A stretch of 64,000 nucleotides of DNA from Nanobdellota archaeon (GCA_023133595.1 JAGLWF010000001.1:124494-188493), one strand, 5' to 3'. Positions 37,230 to 46,962 are shown, counted from the first letter of the stretch. The notes: generated by a model from the sequence alone, not told the origin. Translations and numbers: made by a program.

Positions 37230-38174
37230 ATGGACAAGATCTGGACTGAAAAATATAGGCCTTCTAAGTTCGAAGAAATAAAAGGACAAAAAGAAGTAGT
37301 TTCTCGTGTGAAAGCTTTTGTGGAAAATAAAAACATGCCGCATCTATTGTTCTCAGGTCCAGCTGGAGTTGGCAAGACAACTCTTGCTCTGGTTGTTGCA
37401 AATCAATTGTTCGGAGAGAGCTGGAGACAGAATGTTCTTGAACTGAATGCTTCTGATGAAAGAGGAATAGATGTCATCAGAGTTAATGTTAAGAATTTCG
37501 CACGGATGCGCGCTATTGATGATGTCCCTTTCAAGATTATCTATCTGGATGAATGTGATGCCCTGACAAAAGAAGCACAGCAGGCATTGAGAAGGACCAT
37601 GGAAAATTATACCAGGACTTGCAGGTTTATCCTATCATGCAATTATTCTTCAAAGATCATTGACCCGATCAAGAGCAGGTGTGCAGTATTCAAATTCCTG
37701 CCTCTGCCAAAAGAGGATATCTTTGAGGTTATTGACAAAATTGCAAAAGAGGAAGGCCTGAAGATTGATGATAAAGGAAAAGAAGCCCTGTTCGAAGCCA
37801 GCAACGGTGACTGCAGGAAAGTCGAGAATCTGATGCAGAGCTGTGCTGCAATATCAGACACAATAAACGAAAATACTGTCTTTGCAATAGCTTCAACAGC
37901 AAAACCAAAAGAAATCTCTGAGATCATTGTATTGGCTGTCAATGGAAAGTTTGCAACTGCACGTGACAAGCTATTGAAGACAATGCAGGACTACGGCCTT
38001 TCGGGGATAGATGTTCTCAAACAAGTGACACGAGAGATCTGGAGCCTTGAGCTTGACGACAGGAAGAAAATAAATATGATAGATGCATGCGGAGAATGCG
38101 AGTTCAGGATTGTCGAGGGAAGTGATGAGTTCATACAATTAGAAGCTTTGCTAGCTAAGTTTGGAATGAAATAA
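37230..38174 (+). CDS. rfcS: Replication factor C small subunit
   Basis: WTEKYRPSKFEEIKGQKEVVSRVKAFVENKNMPHLLFSGPAGVGKTTLALVVANQLFG; LNASDERGIDVIR; IIYLDECDALTKEAQQALRRTMENY. Confidence 0.97.
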   Translation: MDKIWTEKYRPSKFEEIKGQKEVVSRVKAFVENKNMPHLLFSGPAGVGKTTLALVVANQLFGESWRQNVLELNASDERGIDVIRVNVKNFARMRAIDDVPFKIIYLDECDALTKEAQQALRRTMENYTRTCRFILSCNYSSKIIDPIKSRCAVFKFLPLPKEDIFEVIDKIAKEEGLKIDDKGKEALFEASNGDCRKVENLMQSCAAISDTINENTVFAIASTAKPKEISEIIVLAVNGKFATARDKLLKTMQDYGLSGIDVLKQVTREIWSLELDDRKKINMIDACGECEFRIVEGSDEFIQLEALLAKFGMK

Positions 38175-38180
38175 AAAAAA

Positions 38181-38203
38181 ATAAGAGAAAAAAAACTTAT
38201 TCT
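38181..38203. terminator. Possible bidirectional terminator between convergent rfcS and lipoprotein genes
   Basis: AATAAG...CTTATT inverted repeat flanking A-tracts (T-tracts on the other strand). Confidence 0.35.
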
Positions 38204-39153
38204 ACTGGCTGCACAACAACACTTGTGCTTATTGTTTCTTTGTAATCAAACTGCAGTTTCACATTGATTGTTTTTACAAAGTCATTGTCAACTGCAACAT
38301 CCTGCTTACATCGGATGATTGCTTCTCCTGCCCGTAGATCTGCATAACCAGTATTGTCAGCACCTTCCCTCAGACCAGAACAGACTAATCCTGGCAAGCC
38401 AGTGTCAACCTCTACAAACACTTTATTCTCATCAACACGCTGCGGATTACAGTCACTGTCAAGCCTGTAGACTTTTCCGTTTCCTTTCTTGTTGATCCTG
38501 AATGTGAATGCCAATGATGTTGCGCTTGCTGCATTTGCTGCCAGATCAACAACCTGGACAGGTGATGCACTGTTCTGCACAACTTTGCTTCCTTCGACTG
38601 TACAGACACCTTCTTCTCTAGAACGCAGATCTTTCCTGATACATAGAGAACTGATGACATTTGTACCATACTTGTAGCAGACATCTGCACGTACAGGATA
38701 AGTTGTATCTCCGATCACTGGTTCAGCCCTGTTCAGACTTTCATAGATAACAAAAACTGGATTTGACGGAATAATAGTACTTTGCGGATCTCTTTTCTTT
38801 GCCAGTAGATCTTCATCAGGAGACTGCACAGCTTCTGTATAGCCAAACTCTCCAGGATCAAGTCCGCTCAATGTAATTAAGACATCGTCCTTCAGGACTT
38901 CCCATTCTCCGTCATTCATCAGCTGAATTTCGACATCAAAAGGATCTGCTCCGCCGCTAAAGACTTTTGCCAGTGGCCTGTCTGGTGTAAATTCAAGCAA
39001 CAAGCCATTTGTTCCGCCAATGAACGCTCTGGTCTCAACTCCTTTGTCTCCACCAAATATTCCACGTTCTTCTGCACCCTCTCTCTGTGCACATCCGGTT
39101 CCTAGAATTGTTATCACTAACAAAAAGATTGCAATTGCATGTATTTTTTTCAT
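38197..39153 (-). CDS. Lipoprotein, paralogue A of the three-member family
   Basis: Signal peptide with lipobox ...LVITILGTGC; paired-Cys module VCYKYGTNVISSLCIRKD...FRINKKGNGKVYRLDSDC...INVKLQFDYKETISTSVVV. Confidence 0.75.
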   Translation of the reverse strand: MKKIHAIAIFLLVITILGTGCAQREGAEERGIFGGDKGVETRAFIGGTNGLLLEFTPDRPLAKVFSGGADPFDVEIQLMNDGEWEVLKDDVLITLSGLDPGEFGYTEAVQSPDEDLLAKKRDPQSTIIPSNPVFVIYESLNRAEPVIGDTTYPVRADVCYKYGTNVISSLCIRKDLRSREEGVCTVEGSKVVQNSASPVQVVDLAANAASATSLAFTFRINKKGNGKVYRLDSDCNPQRVDENKVFVEVDTGLPGLVCSGLREGADNTGYADLRAGEAIIRCKQDVAVDNDFVKTINVKLQFDYKETISTSVVVQPVE

Positions 39154-39166
39154 GGTAATTTCCTCC

Positions 39167-40204
39167 TTATCCTAATCCTAAATTCTCAATCAGTATTGGT
39201 TTGACAATGCTCTGGGTCACACGATATTCTACTTTTATTGTAAGTGGTGTGTTCAAGATATCAGGCCCAACATCAAGATCGTCAGCGTAACAGGACAGTA
39301 TTGAATTTTCCCGGTCAATATTGAATTTATTATCAGTATTTTTCAGCAACGGGCATTCTAACTCTACATCTGCAAGTATTCTCGGTTTAAACTCAATGTC
39401 ATCTCCTTCTGTAAATTGGATCCAGCCATAATTTTGTTGTTCTAAAGGATGTTTTGGATCACAAGCATCAAGATCCTCTCCTGTTCTCAAGGATTTTGCT
39501 TGCTTATCATAGATTTTCATACCTTGAGAAGTATCAACTTGTTTAAAGTGGATATCAAACCGTACGCGTATTTTGTCTGGACTGATCTTGTCTGTGCGAT
39601 AATCGACTTTAGTCACAGCTACTGGTGCTGCCTGACCTTCTGATAGTGTGACTGTTGCTTCTTTTGGACAGCCAGAACCATCTCTCTGCGCACTTCCGTC
39701 TCTGTCAATACAGACAGGAATGCTTGCCTGTGTCGCATAATCATAACATGCAGTGATCACTGTGTCTTGTTTTAATCTTGGAGTTCCTAGTGCCTTGACA
39801 TTCTCTTCATTAACTGACCCTGTGAATGTTTCCATACGCTCGCCGCCAGGACCGTATCGAGTCTTGCCAGGAAGATCTTCTCCAACAATCGTAATTTCTT
39901 CATCATCATACTCCAGATAATTTTTATCATGGCCATATACTATTAGGTTTATATCTCTGTACGACACAAGATCTCTAGGCGGCCATCTTCCAAGATTCTT
40001 TAGATTCACAATATATAGAAACTCTTGTCCAGGTGTAAGCTTTAATTCTTCTGGATTTTCTAAGCTGACATCGATCCCGCGCAGACCTTCCAGATACTTG
40101 CCTTCTTCAAATGTAGGTCCTGCTGAAGGTTTTTTCGCACAAGATACAGAGAAAATTAGCAAAAATATAGATATTATTGCAAATATTAGATAATTTAGCT
40201 TCAT
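39167..40204 (-). CDS. Lipoprotein, paralogue B
   Basis: MKLNYLIFAIISIFLLIFSVSC lipobox; ACYDYATQASIPVCIDRD; LSEGQAAPVAVTKV; PLTIKVEYRVTQSIVKPILIE. Confidence 0.75.
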   Translation of the reverse strand: MKLNYLIFAIISIFLLIFSVSCAKKPSAGPTFEEGKYLEGLRGIDVSLENPEELKLTPGQEFLYIVNLKNLGRWPPRDLVSYRDINLIVYGHDKNYLEYDDEEITIVGEDLPGKTRYGPGGERMETFTGSVNEENVKALGTPRLKQDTVITACYDYATQASIPVCIDRDGSAQRDGSGCPKEATVTLSEGQAAPVAVTKVDYRTDKISPDKIRVRFDIHFKQVDTSQGMKIYDKQAKSLRTGEDLDACDPKHPLEQQNYGWIQFTEGDDIEFKPRILADVELECPLLKNTDNKFNIDRENSILSCYADDLDVGPDILNTPLTIKVEYRVTQSIVKPILIENLGLG

Positions 40205-40290
40205 CTTTTCATCCATCACTTATGCTTCTTAATAGGGATTTTATATATAAACCTTTTGATTGGCCCTATACATGAATCATATATGGTTGT

Positions 40291-41268
40291 TTAACTCTTA
40301 TCCACAACAATCTTTTTGATTGTTATTTGTTTTGTCTCTCCAACTTTGTATGCATATTTCAGATTGATCTTCATTGGAGAGCGTGTTGCTGGTTTTCTGA
40401 AAGTAACGATTTCACATTTAATCTTTGCTTGATTTTCCTCAAGGTGTGTTTTTCCTTGACATTTCATCTGGGATCCAGTATCTGTTTTTGAATCATAAAT
40501 ATACTCTTTTGATAATTGAACAGAGTAATCAAAACTATTCAATGTACCTCTACGATAACCTCCAGGACCGCAGACAAGATCCACTGTTGATATCCCATCG
40601 TATTCTTCATACTTGAAAACTTGCCCATCTCCCTTGTTTTCAATCGTGATTATGAAAGTGATTGTCACATCATCACCAGGCATGTTTGTTATTATCTCTT
40701 CAACATCTGTCACTGCCAACGGCGCCCCTTGTCCTTCTGAAAGATTAAGCTTCTGGTTGGCTTTCTCAAACTCACAGGTAAAAGCTCCAATCTGCGCCCC
40801 AATACAGCCAATCAGATCAGCTGTTGTTTCATACGAATAGCAAAGATTTAGTGGAATGTCGACTTCTAGTTCTTCTGTTGCAAATATCTTCCCAGCTTCA
40901 AAACTGAAAAATTCTGGAGCTGGTGCATATCCTCCCTGCGGATTATACGAAGAACGTCCGGCAATATCTGTTAGCTTACGCATTGGTGTGGAATCTTTGA
41001 ACATCAATGGCGGTGTCGCACCCAGAACTAATTTGCTTTCTGCCGCATTATACGCCCCTTTATTGTGAATATCCACAGAAACTACAAAATTATTATCTTC
41101 GTATATCTCTGTCTCGGGAAAATCAACAAAAGAATATTCCAGACCATCGTAGCCTATCCGGAATTCCTCTTTATCTGGAGTGTCATACATACCAAAATCA
41201 CATGCTGCCAGAATCAAAATCAATATCGAGATGCTAAGCAATATCAGCATCTGTTTCTTATATCTCAC
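40291..41268 (-). CDS. Lipoprotein, paralogue C
   Basis: LLSISILILILAAC lipobox; LCYSYETTADLIGCIGA; LSEGQGAPLAVTDV; ITIENKGDGQVFKYEEY; PMKINLKYAYKVGETKQITIK. Confidence 0.75.
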   Translation of the reverse strand: MRYKKQMLILLSISILILILAACDFGMYDTPDKEEFRIGYDGLEYSFVDFPETEIYEDNNFVVSVDIHNKGAYNAAESKLVLGATPPLMFKDSTPMRKLTDIAGRSSYNPQGGYAPAPEFFSFEAGKIFATEELEVDIPLNLCYSYETTADLIGCIGAQIGAFTCEFEKANQKLNLSEGQGAPLAVTDVEEIITNMPGDDVTITFIITIENKGDGQVFKYEEYDGISTVDLVCGPGGYRRGTLNSFDYSVQLSKEYIYDSKTDTGSQMKCQGKTHLEENQAKIKCEIVTFRKPATRSPMKINLKYAYKVGETKQITIKKIVVDKS

Positions 41269-44200
41269 TCTCTTTCACCGTTTTACAATCAGGGTCTCTT
41301 AGGATAAGCTGCACCTTCTTATTAGTGTTTTGATAAAGCTCTTTTAAATTGACTTCTTCATGTTCATATTTTATTTTAAAGATCACATTCTTTCCAGCAT
41401 AGCCGATAAGGCTTCCTTTTGCAACATTTCCTGCCTTCCTTGCTGGACGCACTCCCTCAAAAATACTCGTGAAACTATTCGGATGATTGATCACAATCTT
41501 GTTATCTTTTCCTGAGATGATACCGCTCTCTGGAGCAACCAATCTTTGGTTCTCTGCACTGATCTGCACTTTTTCCAGACCGTCAATGCATTTGCTGATG
41601 ATCTTTGAATCAGGTGCTGGCCAGATTAATGTATCCTTGACAGAGAAGCCCATGCATTGCCCGAACTCTTTGTCCCATTCACAGCCGATATCACACGGAT
41701 CGAGCTGGCATTGTTCTAGATTAGGATAACTTTCACATTTCATATCTGATTCACACGATTCACAGGAATCTCCGACAATCAACCCTGCAATTGCGCCAGA
41801 AGCACCTAGGCCTAATGCATCACTTATCGAAAGAGATTCTACAAACTCCACAGCAGGTTTTGTCGAGGCATATTGCCAGTAACAGCCATTTCCGCATGCA
41901 TCAACATCACAATAATCTTTTGCAGGATAATCACAACCACTGACATCTGTCAGGCAGGTATCATATAGCATAATCTTTGGTTGTTTTCCTGGAGCTAATG
42001 TTTTGTCATAATCTTTGACACGCACTACTGTCTTTGCTGATAAAGTATAACGATAACGGGCAATGCTCTTGATGTAGTACGGTGTTACATCAACACCAGT
42101 AAGAATAGGCTTGTTTGGGTCTGCTGCTTCAATACGGCAATTGAATGTCCTGAAATTCTTTATCTCTGTATCTAAAGGTTCTTTTAGTGCGTACTCCACT
42201 TCCTTAGTCTTTGGCAAATCTTTTACTTTCTTAAACGCTGGAATACATTCTTCTGATAATTTGAAGACGTCTGGCAATATCACGCTTAAACCATGGATCG
42301 CTGTGATTTTTCCATTCCGCCACTGATTCTTTAGTGTAAAGCCAACAGCTGCCCCCCGGTCTTCTGCAATAATTGCTCCTGTGATGTCTGTGGCATCAAA
42401 AGTTGCTGCTGTAGTTGGAATTTCAGATGTATAAGGTCCTTGCTGGACAGCTATCACAGGACCTTCTGCGAAACCAACACCGACCATGACAGGGCCAGGA
42501 GTGAATTTTGCTTCTGGTTCTGGAATTCCTTTTTCTTTCAGTACTGTTGTTTCCTGTCTCTGATATTCTAATTTTAATTCCCGGGCAACAAAATAAGCTT
42601 TATAGTAACCAACTGTGATAAAATCAAAATCCGCCTTGAATTCAACTTTCTTTGCCCCTGGTTCTAGCGGAGTGAAATCACAGTCAACACGTTCTCCGCC
42701 AAATACGAGATCTGAAAAGTTCGCACGCTGCGGATAGACACGACCAGCACCTTCTCCTTCAATCGTACACGATAAATCTATCACACATTCTGCAAGATTC
42801 TCATTATCCGCGCAGATATCAGATGCAAGAGAATTACCGCTCAGAATAGCGCTTATCGACGCGGGAAGGCCGCGCTCGAACGTGAGATCTCCTTTTTTGC
42901 TTGGCTCCAGCTTCACACCATAACTTTTATCCTGGGATGCATCTACTGTCGCTGTATAAGCATCTCCGGTTGCTAATGCTACCTGTTCTGACATCCAGTC
43001 TTTTGATCGTTGTATTGGATGAAAATCTTCAGTCCAGATCTCAACTTTCTTTTGCTGGAACGCAACATCAATGATTCCAGCTTTGTATAAATCGCGAGAA
43101 TATTTTCCGACTGGAACATCATATACAACCATACCTGTGATAACTAATGCAATTATAATTATAGCATAAACAACATTATTGATCTCAAATCCTCCTCCTT
43201 CTGCCTTGCGCAGCTCTCTGCGCTTTGGATTGAAAAGATAGTCCAGCACATAGATGAGCGGAACACAGATGACATATGTGGGTATTAGATCTGCTCCGGG
43301 AATAAATTCTATCACCACAGGAATAAAAGCGAATAAGTATGTATACGGAGAACCACCCATTGCTCTGCCGATAAGAAAACCAGTTATTGGTTCTGCAATA
43401 TCCCCGATTCCTGGAACTGCCATACCAACATAATCCAGAGCATCACTGATAAGGGCAACAAGCATTGCAAGCCAGAAACTTCCTGGAACATCCTTTCTTA
43501 ATTGTGAAATATAAGATTTTTTTGCTATTTTCTCTGCACTTTTCGCTGCCCTGACTCCTTCCTCTCTTTCTTCTTCTTGAGCCTCTGCTACTTTTGCACC
43601 AAGCTCAGCTGTCTTTTCAGCTTCTATTGCAGCTTCTTTTGTTGCAACACTTCCTGCTTTCGAGCTTGCAAAGATCTTTGCAAAATCTCCCATCTTTGAA
43701 CCTACTGTGGACAATCTTTCGCCAAAGCCGGGTCCAGGTGCTCCAGCATATGCTGGTTCGTAATAATCATACGCAGAGACTTCTCCAGAAGCATATCTTG
43801 CTCTTCCGAATGGTTTGAGCTTAGAGAAAAATGGCAGCACTAAATGATAAATCAAATAGATATGTAACGCGCCAAATCCTAAGAACATCATGACCAAGAC
43901 AAAAGTGATAAGATTCTGCTGGAACACCTGCCTGAAGGAATCACCATCCAACGATCTGTAGCTCATATAGACAAAAACAAATAAGCCAAAGATCCAGAAT
44001 ATTTTATTATCATGCAAAATTTCTAGCGGAAAGTATTGTGATAGAAATGTCTGTGCTTTAGGAAACTGTGCAAATGCAACTGCAAATAATGCAGCGATAA
44101 AGAAGACAGCAACATCTTTTGCATCTCCCTGTTTTTCTGGGATTGCTCTAAATATCCCCCCTTCTCCAGCAACCTTGTTCTCATACATCTCGACTTTGAA

Positions 44201-44422
44201 CCAGTGTAACGGAATAACGGCCAGCAAAGCCCAAGGAGAGATAAAGACTGCCACCATCACGTAAGCGATCCAGTTCCCTGGTTGTTTTACTGGATTCTTA
44301 TGCTCTGGGCTTGCAGCGAGAATAAACAACACTAAACGTATGATGATAAGTATTCCTATTAAAGAAGTTGCAACACCTGGAATTGGAAGGTATAGATTGA
44401 CAAACTCATCGACAGTCCCCAT
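41258..44422 (-). CDS. Large polytopic membrane protein with Cys-rich ectodomain and C-terminal degenerate M23/LytM-like domain
   Basis: Several N-terminal TM helices, Ala/Glu-rich coiled segment, GVDVTPYYIKSIARYRYTLSAKTVVRV module, DACGNGCYWQY / DPCDIGCEWDK Cys knots, then LVAPESGIISGKDNKIVINHPNSFTSIFEGVRPARKAGNVAKGSLIGYAGKNVIFKIKYE. Confidence 0.7.
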   Translation of the reverse strand: MGTVDEFVNLYLPIPGVATSLIGILIIIRLVLFILAASPEHKNPVKQPGNWIAYVMVAVFISPWALLAVIPLHWFKVEMYENKVAGEGGIFRAIPEKQGDAKDVAVFFIAALFAVAFAQFPKAQTFLSQYFPLEILHDNKIFWIFGLFVFVYMSYRSLDGDSFRQVFQQNLITFVLVMMFLGFGALHIYLIYHLVLPFFSKLKPFGRARYASGEVSAYDYYEPAYAGAPGPGFGERLSTVGSKMGDFAKIFASSKAGSVATKEAAIEAEKTAELGAKVAEAQEEEREEGVRAAKSAEKIAKKSYISQLRKDVPGSFWLAMLVALISDALDYVGMAVPGIGDIAEPITGFLIGRAMGGSPYTYLFAFIPVVIEFIPGADLIPTYVICVPLIYVLDYLFNPKRRELRKAEGGGFEINNVVYAIIIIALVITGMVVYDVPVGKYSRDLYKAGIIDVAFQQKKVEIWTEDFHPIQRSKDWMSEQVALATGDAYTATVDASQDKSYGVKLEPSKKGDLTFERGLPASISAILSGNSLASDICADNENLAECVIDLSCTIEGEGAGRVYPQRANFSDLVFGGERVDCDFTPLEPGAKKVEFKADFDFITVGYYKAYFVARELKLEYQRQETTVLKEKGIPEPEAKFTPGPVMVGVGFAEGPVIAVQQGPYTSEIPTTAATFDATDITGAIIAEDRGAAVGFTLKNQWRNGKITAIHGLSVILPDVFKLSEECIPAFKKVKDLPKTKEVEYALKEPLDTEIKNFRTFNCRIEAADPNKPILTGVDVTPYYIKSIARYRYTLSAKTVVRVKDYDKTLAPGKQPKIMLYDTCLTDVSGCDYPAKDYCDVDACGNGCYWQYASTKPAVEFVESLSISDALGLGASGAIAGLIVGDSCESCESDMKCESYPNLEQCQLDPCDIGCEWDKEFGQCMGFSVKDTLIWPAPDSKIISKCIDGLEKVQISAENQRLVAPESGIISGKDNKIVINHPNSFTSIFEGVRPARKAGNVAKGSLIGYAGKNVIFKIKYEHEEVNLKELYQNTNKKVQLILRDPDCKTVKESEI

Positions 44423-44453
44423 AATTTAAGATCCTCTTTTATCATAAGTTATT

Positions 44454-45662
44454 TCAGTTCTCGACTTCTATGCTTATTTCAAGACTTGTGAGATCGATTC
44501 CTTTTGAACGTGGAACAAGCTTGATTGCATTTGTTCCTTTTCGCAGATAATCGTCAATGTCATGTGTATAGGATTGTCCTTTCTCTCCAATATGGATTGT
44601 TCTGCCGTTAATGTACACGTCAAGATTCTTGAACTCTGGGCTTACAAATTCCAAGGTCAATACTCCATAAACATCGTCCTCTAGCTGTATCCTGTCAAGA
44701 TCATCTTCCTCGATATCAAAATAATAAGTTGGAGCGACAGGTTCCTTGAATTTCTCTGTTATCTGAATATTATCGATAATATAATTGCCCATTGCTGTCT
44801 TGAAAGTAAGTTCGTTCTCTCCTGTCCTTAATTTTGCTGGAAGAAAATTGACCATTACCGGAGTTCCGCATAATGGTATTGCCTGTGATAGAACTTGTCC
44901 ATTTATCAAGATCTCAAGTGGACCTACGTCAGCAGGCCTGCACTCAGGGAGGTATTTCAAAGTTACTTCTCTTGCATTCAAAAGATCATCTGTAGTGACA
45001 ACAAACTTATTTACACTGGCTAATTTTGAAACATCTCTTACATCTCCTGTAATCTGGATTGTTTCAAGAAGATAGCTGTTTGTCCCCCAGAATCTCCATC
45101 CCGGGCTGCTTGCCCTGAATTCAATGACATTCTCTTTCTGCAGAAGATGCTTTGGAATTTCAACTGGTGGATTTGTTGGCTGTGATAGTTCGTTATTGAA
45201 TATCTGTTTGCTGTTCATGAATATCAGCAGTCTGCCAGAATGTTTTTTTGCATTGAATGATAGAAGTATATTATCAGTATTCTCAGGATCTGCCAGGACA
45301 AAATGGAATATGTCTGGTTCTGAACTGAACAAGCTTCTTTCAGTATATATCGAAGAAGCTCTTGCTAATTGTTTGCTCTTGATTTCTGATGAGAGAAACG
45401 CTGCTGGAAGATATATCCTGTTCTGGGTTGCTGTCAGAGTATCTAATCTCCCTGGAGATTTTGATAGCAATACATATATGTTATCCCCGCCAGGAATCGT
45501 TGGTGTTGATGGTTGGAATCCTGATGGGCCTACATCTCCTTCCAAAAGCTCTGTCCTATGTTCTGGTGGAACAAGCAGAATGTATAGAATTATAACAACT
45601 GCGATAAGCGCGACAAGAGCTGCTGCCCCGCTTCCAGTATCACCTCTTCTGTTCTTAATCAT
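44454..45662 (-). CDS. Membrane-anchored secreted protein with repeated beta-sandwich-like segments
   Basis: N-terminal TM SGAAALVALIAVVIILYILLV; repeated ING...L..G.N.I/L.F...I.I segments. Confidence 0.65.
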   Translation of the reverse strand: MIKNRRGDTGSGAAALVALIAVVIILYILLVPPEHRTELLEGDVGPSGFQPSTPTIPGGDNIYVLLSKSPGRLDTLTATQNRIYLPAAFLSSEIKSKQLARASSIYTERSLFSSEPDIFHFVLADPENTDNILLSFNAKKHSGRLLIFMNSKQIFNNELSQPTNPPVEIPKHLLQKENVIEFRASSPGWRFWGTNSYLLETIQITGDVRDVSKLASVNKFVVTTDDLLNAREVTLKYLPECRPADVGPLEILINGQVLSQAIPLCGTPVMVNFLPAKLRTGENELTFKTAMGNYIIDNIQITEKFKEPVAPTYYFDIEEDDLDRIQLEDDVYGVLTLEFVSPEFKNLDVYINGRTIHIGEKGQSYTHDIDDYLRKGTNAIKLVPRSKGIDLTSLEISIEVEN

Positions 45663-45772
45663 TTATGCTCACCTATGCACAAATAATACCTATTTATATA
45701 TAAAACAATCTATTTTATAAAGGGGAAATTTAGGGGTAAAGATATATAAACAGCCCTGATTTCTAATACGTT

Positions 45773-46810
45773 ATGAAAATCATACATAAAGACCTAAAGA
45801 ACGGGGAAATCAAGTTCAGGATCACAAATCCGGATGATCTCTGGTTCTTGAGCCATATTATTGAATCTGGAGATTTAGTTAAAGGTAAGGCTACTAGAAA
45901 GATCAAAGTAGGTGCTGACAAAAAAGATGTTGCAAAGAAAACTTTTTTTCTGGCAATTGAAGTAGAGAAACTGGATTTCCAGCCAAAAGTTCTGCGTGTA
46001 TCAGGAATCATAAAATCAGGGCCAGAAGAAGTCACATTAGGTTCTCATCAAAGTTTCAACCTGGAAGTTAATTCAGAGCTCACATTGATAAAAAAGAAAT
46101 GGCTGAAGCATCAACTGCAGAAGCTTGATGATGCTGTGAAAGAAAGAGCAGATATCCTGATCTGTACTCTGGACAGGGAAAATGCGACTTTTGCACTGCT
46201 CAAGCCTCAAGGATATAGTATTGTATCGACCCTAGAAGGAGAAGTCGAGAAGAAAGGGTTTGACCAAGTTTCTAAAGATTTTTATGCGCAGATAGCAAAG
46301 CAATTGGAAGAATATGTTGAAAGATACAAGCCAAGCAAAGTTATTGTTGCTAGTCCTTCTGTCTGGAGAGAGAATATTTCTGGAAAAATTTCTGTAGAAA
46401 TGAAAAAGAAGATCATATTTGCAACTTGCGCAAGCGGTGGAAAAAGAGGGATTGACGAAGTTCTGAAAAGCGAAGAATTGAAAAGAACACTGCAGGAAGA
46501 TCGTGTGACAAAAGAAGTGTCATTAGTTGAAGATCTACTCACGCGAATCGCAAAGAATGGTAAATCGAGTTATGGTTTTGATGAAATCAGGAAATGTGTG
46601 GAAGCAGGCGCAGTAGAAACCCTGATGATCGTGGATAAGTTTCTTTTTGAAAGCAAGGAGAAAGGCAAATATAATGCGCTAGACAAGTTGATGCAACAGG
46701 TAGAGCGGATTCAGGGAAAAGTATTTATCATAAGTTATGAGCATGAAGCTGGTAAAAAATTGTACGGTTTGGGTGGAATCGGTGCTCTCTTAAGATACAA
46801 AATTGATTAA
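45773..46810 (+). CDS. pelA: mRNA surveillance / ribosome rescue protein pelota
   Basis: MKIIHKDLKNGEIKFRITNPDDLWFLSHIIESGDLVKGKATRKIKV; FEVNSELTLIKKKWLKHQL; central and C-terminal eRF1-like domains (YGFDEIRKCVEAGAVETLMIVD). Confidence 0.95.
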   Translation: MKIIHKDLKNGEIKFRITNPDDLWFLSHIIESGDLVKGKATRKIKVGADKKDVAKKTFFLAIEVEKLDFQPKVLRVSGIIKSGPEEVTLGSHQSFNLEVNSELTLIKKKWLKHQLQKLDDAVKERADILICTLDRENATFALLKPQGYSIVSTLEGEVEKKGFDQVSKDFYAQIAKQLEEYVERYKPSKVIVASPSVWRENISGKISVEMKKKIIFATCASGGKRGIDEVLKSEELKRTLQEDRVTKEVSLVEDLLTRIAKNGKSSYGFDEIRKCVEAGAVETLMIVDKFLFESKEKGKYNALDKLMQQVERIQGKVFIISYEHEAGKKLYGLGGIGALLRYKID

Positions 46811-46836
46811 ATTATCGACGATATAATAATTTTTTA
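46809..46836 (+). terminator. Hairpin plus T-tract after pelota
   Basis: AAATTAT-cgacgatata-ATAATTT followed by TTT(T) right at the stop codon. Confidence 0.4.
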
Positions 46837-46904
46837 TCACTCAAAATCTAAACATTTAAATATAAGCGAGGTTTCTTTGACTACTATAAAGAGGGGATTG
46901 GGTG

Positions 46905-46952
46905 ATGTATTTTCCTTATTATTTATGCCTGTTTCCAAAAAATGAACTTTAA
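46905..46952 (+). other. Candidate upstream micro-ORF in the trmB leader (MYFPYYLCLFPKNEL)
   Basis: ATG with GAGG about 10 nt upstream, 15 codons + TAA; downstream of TATA-like TTTAAATATAAG; stop falls in a hairpin. Confidence 0.35.
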
Positions 46953-46962
46953 TTATGTTCAT
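46942..46962 (+). promoter_or_regulatory. Leader hairpin overlapping the micro-ORF stop
   Basis: ATGAAC-tttaattat-GTTCAT perfect 6-bp stem. Confidence 0.4.

Noticed and set aside
41258-41640. Active M23 peptidoglycan hydrolase
   Set aside because: Expected zinc ligands of the HxxxD/HxH pattern are not evident; only the fold-like layout is supported
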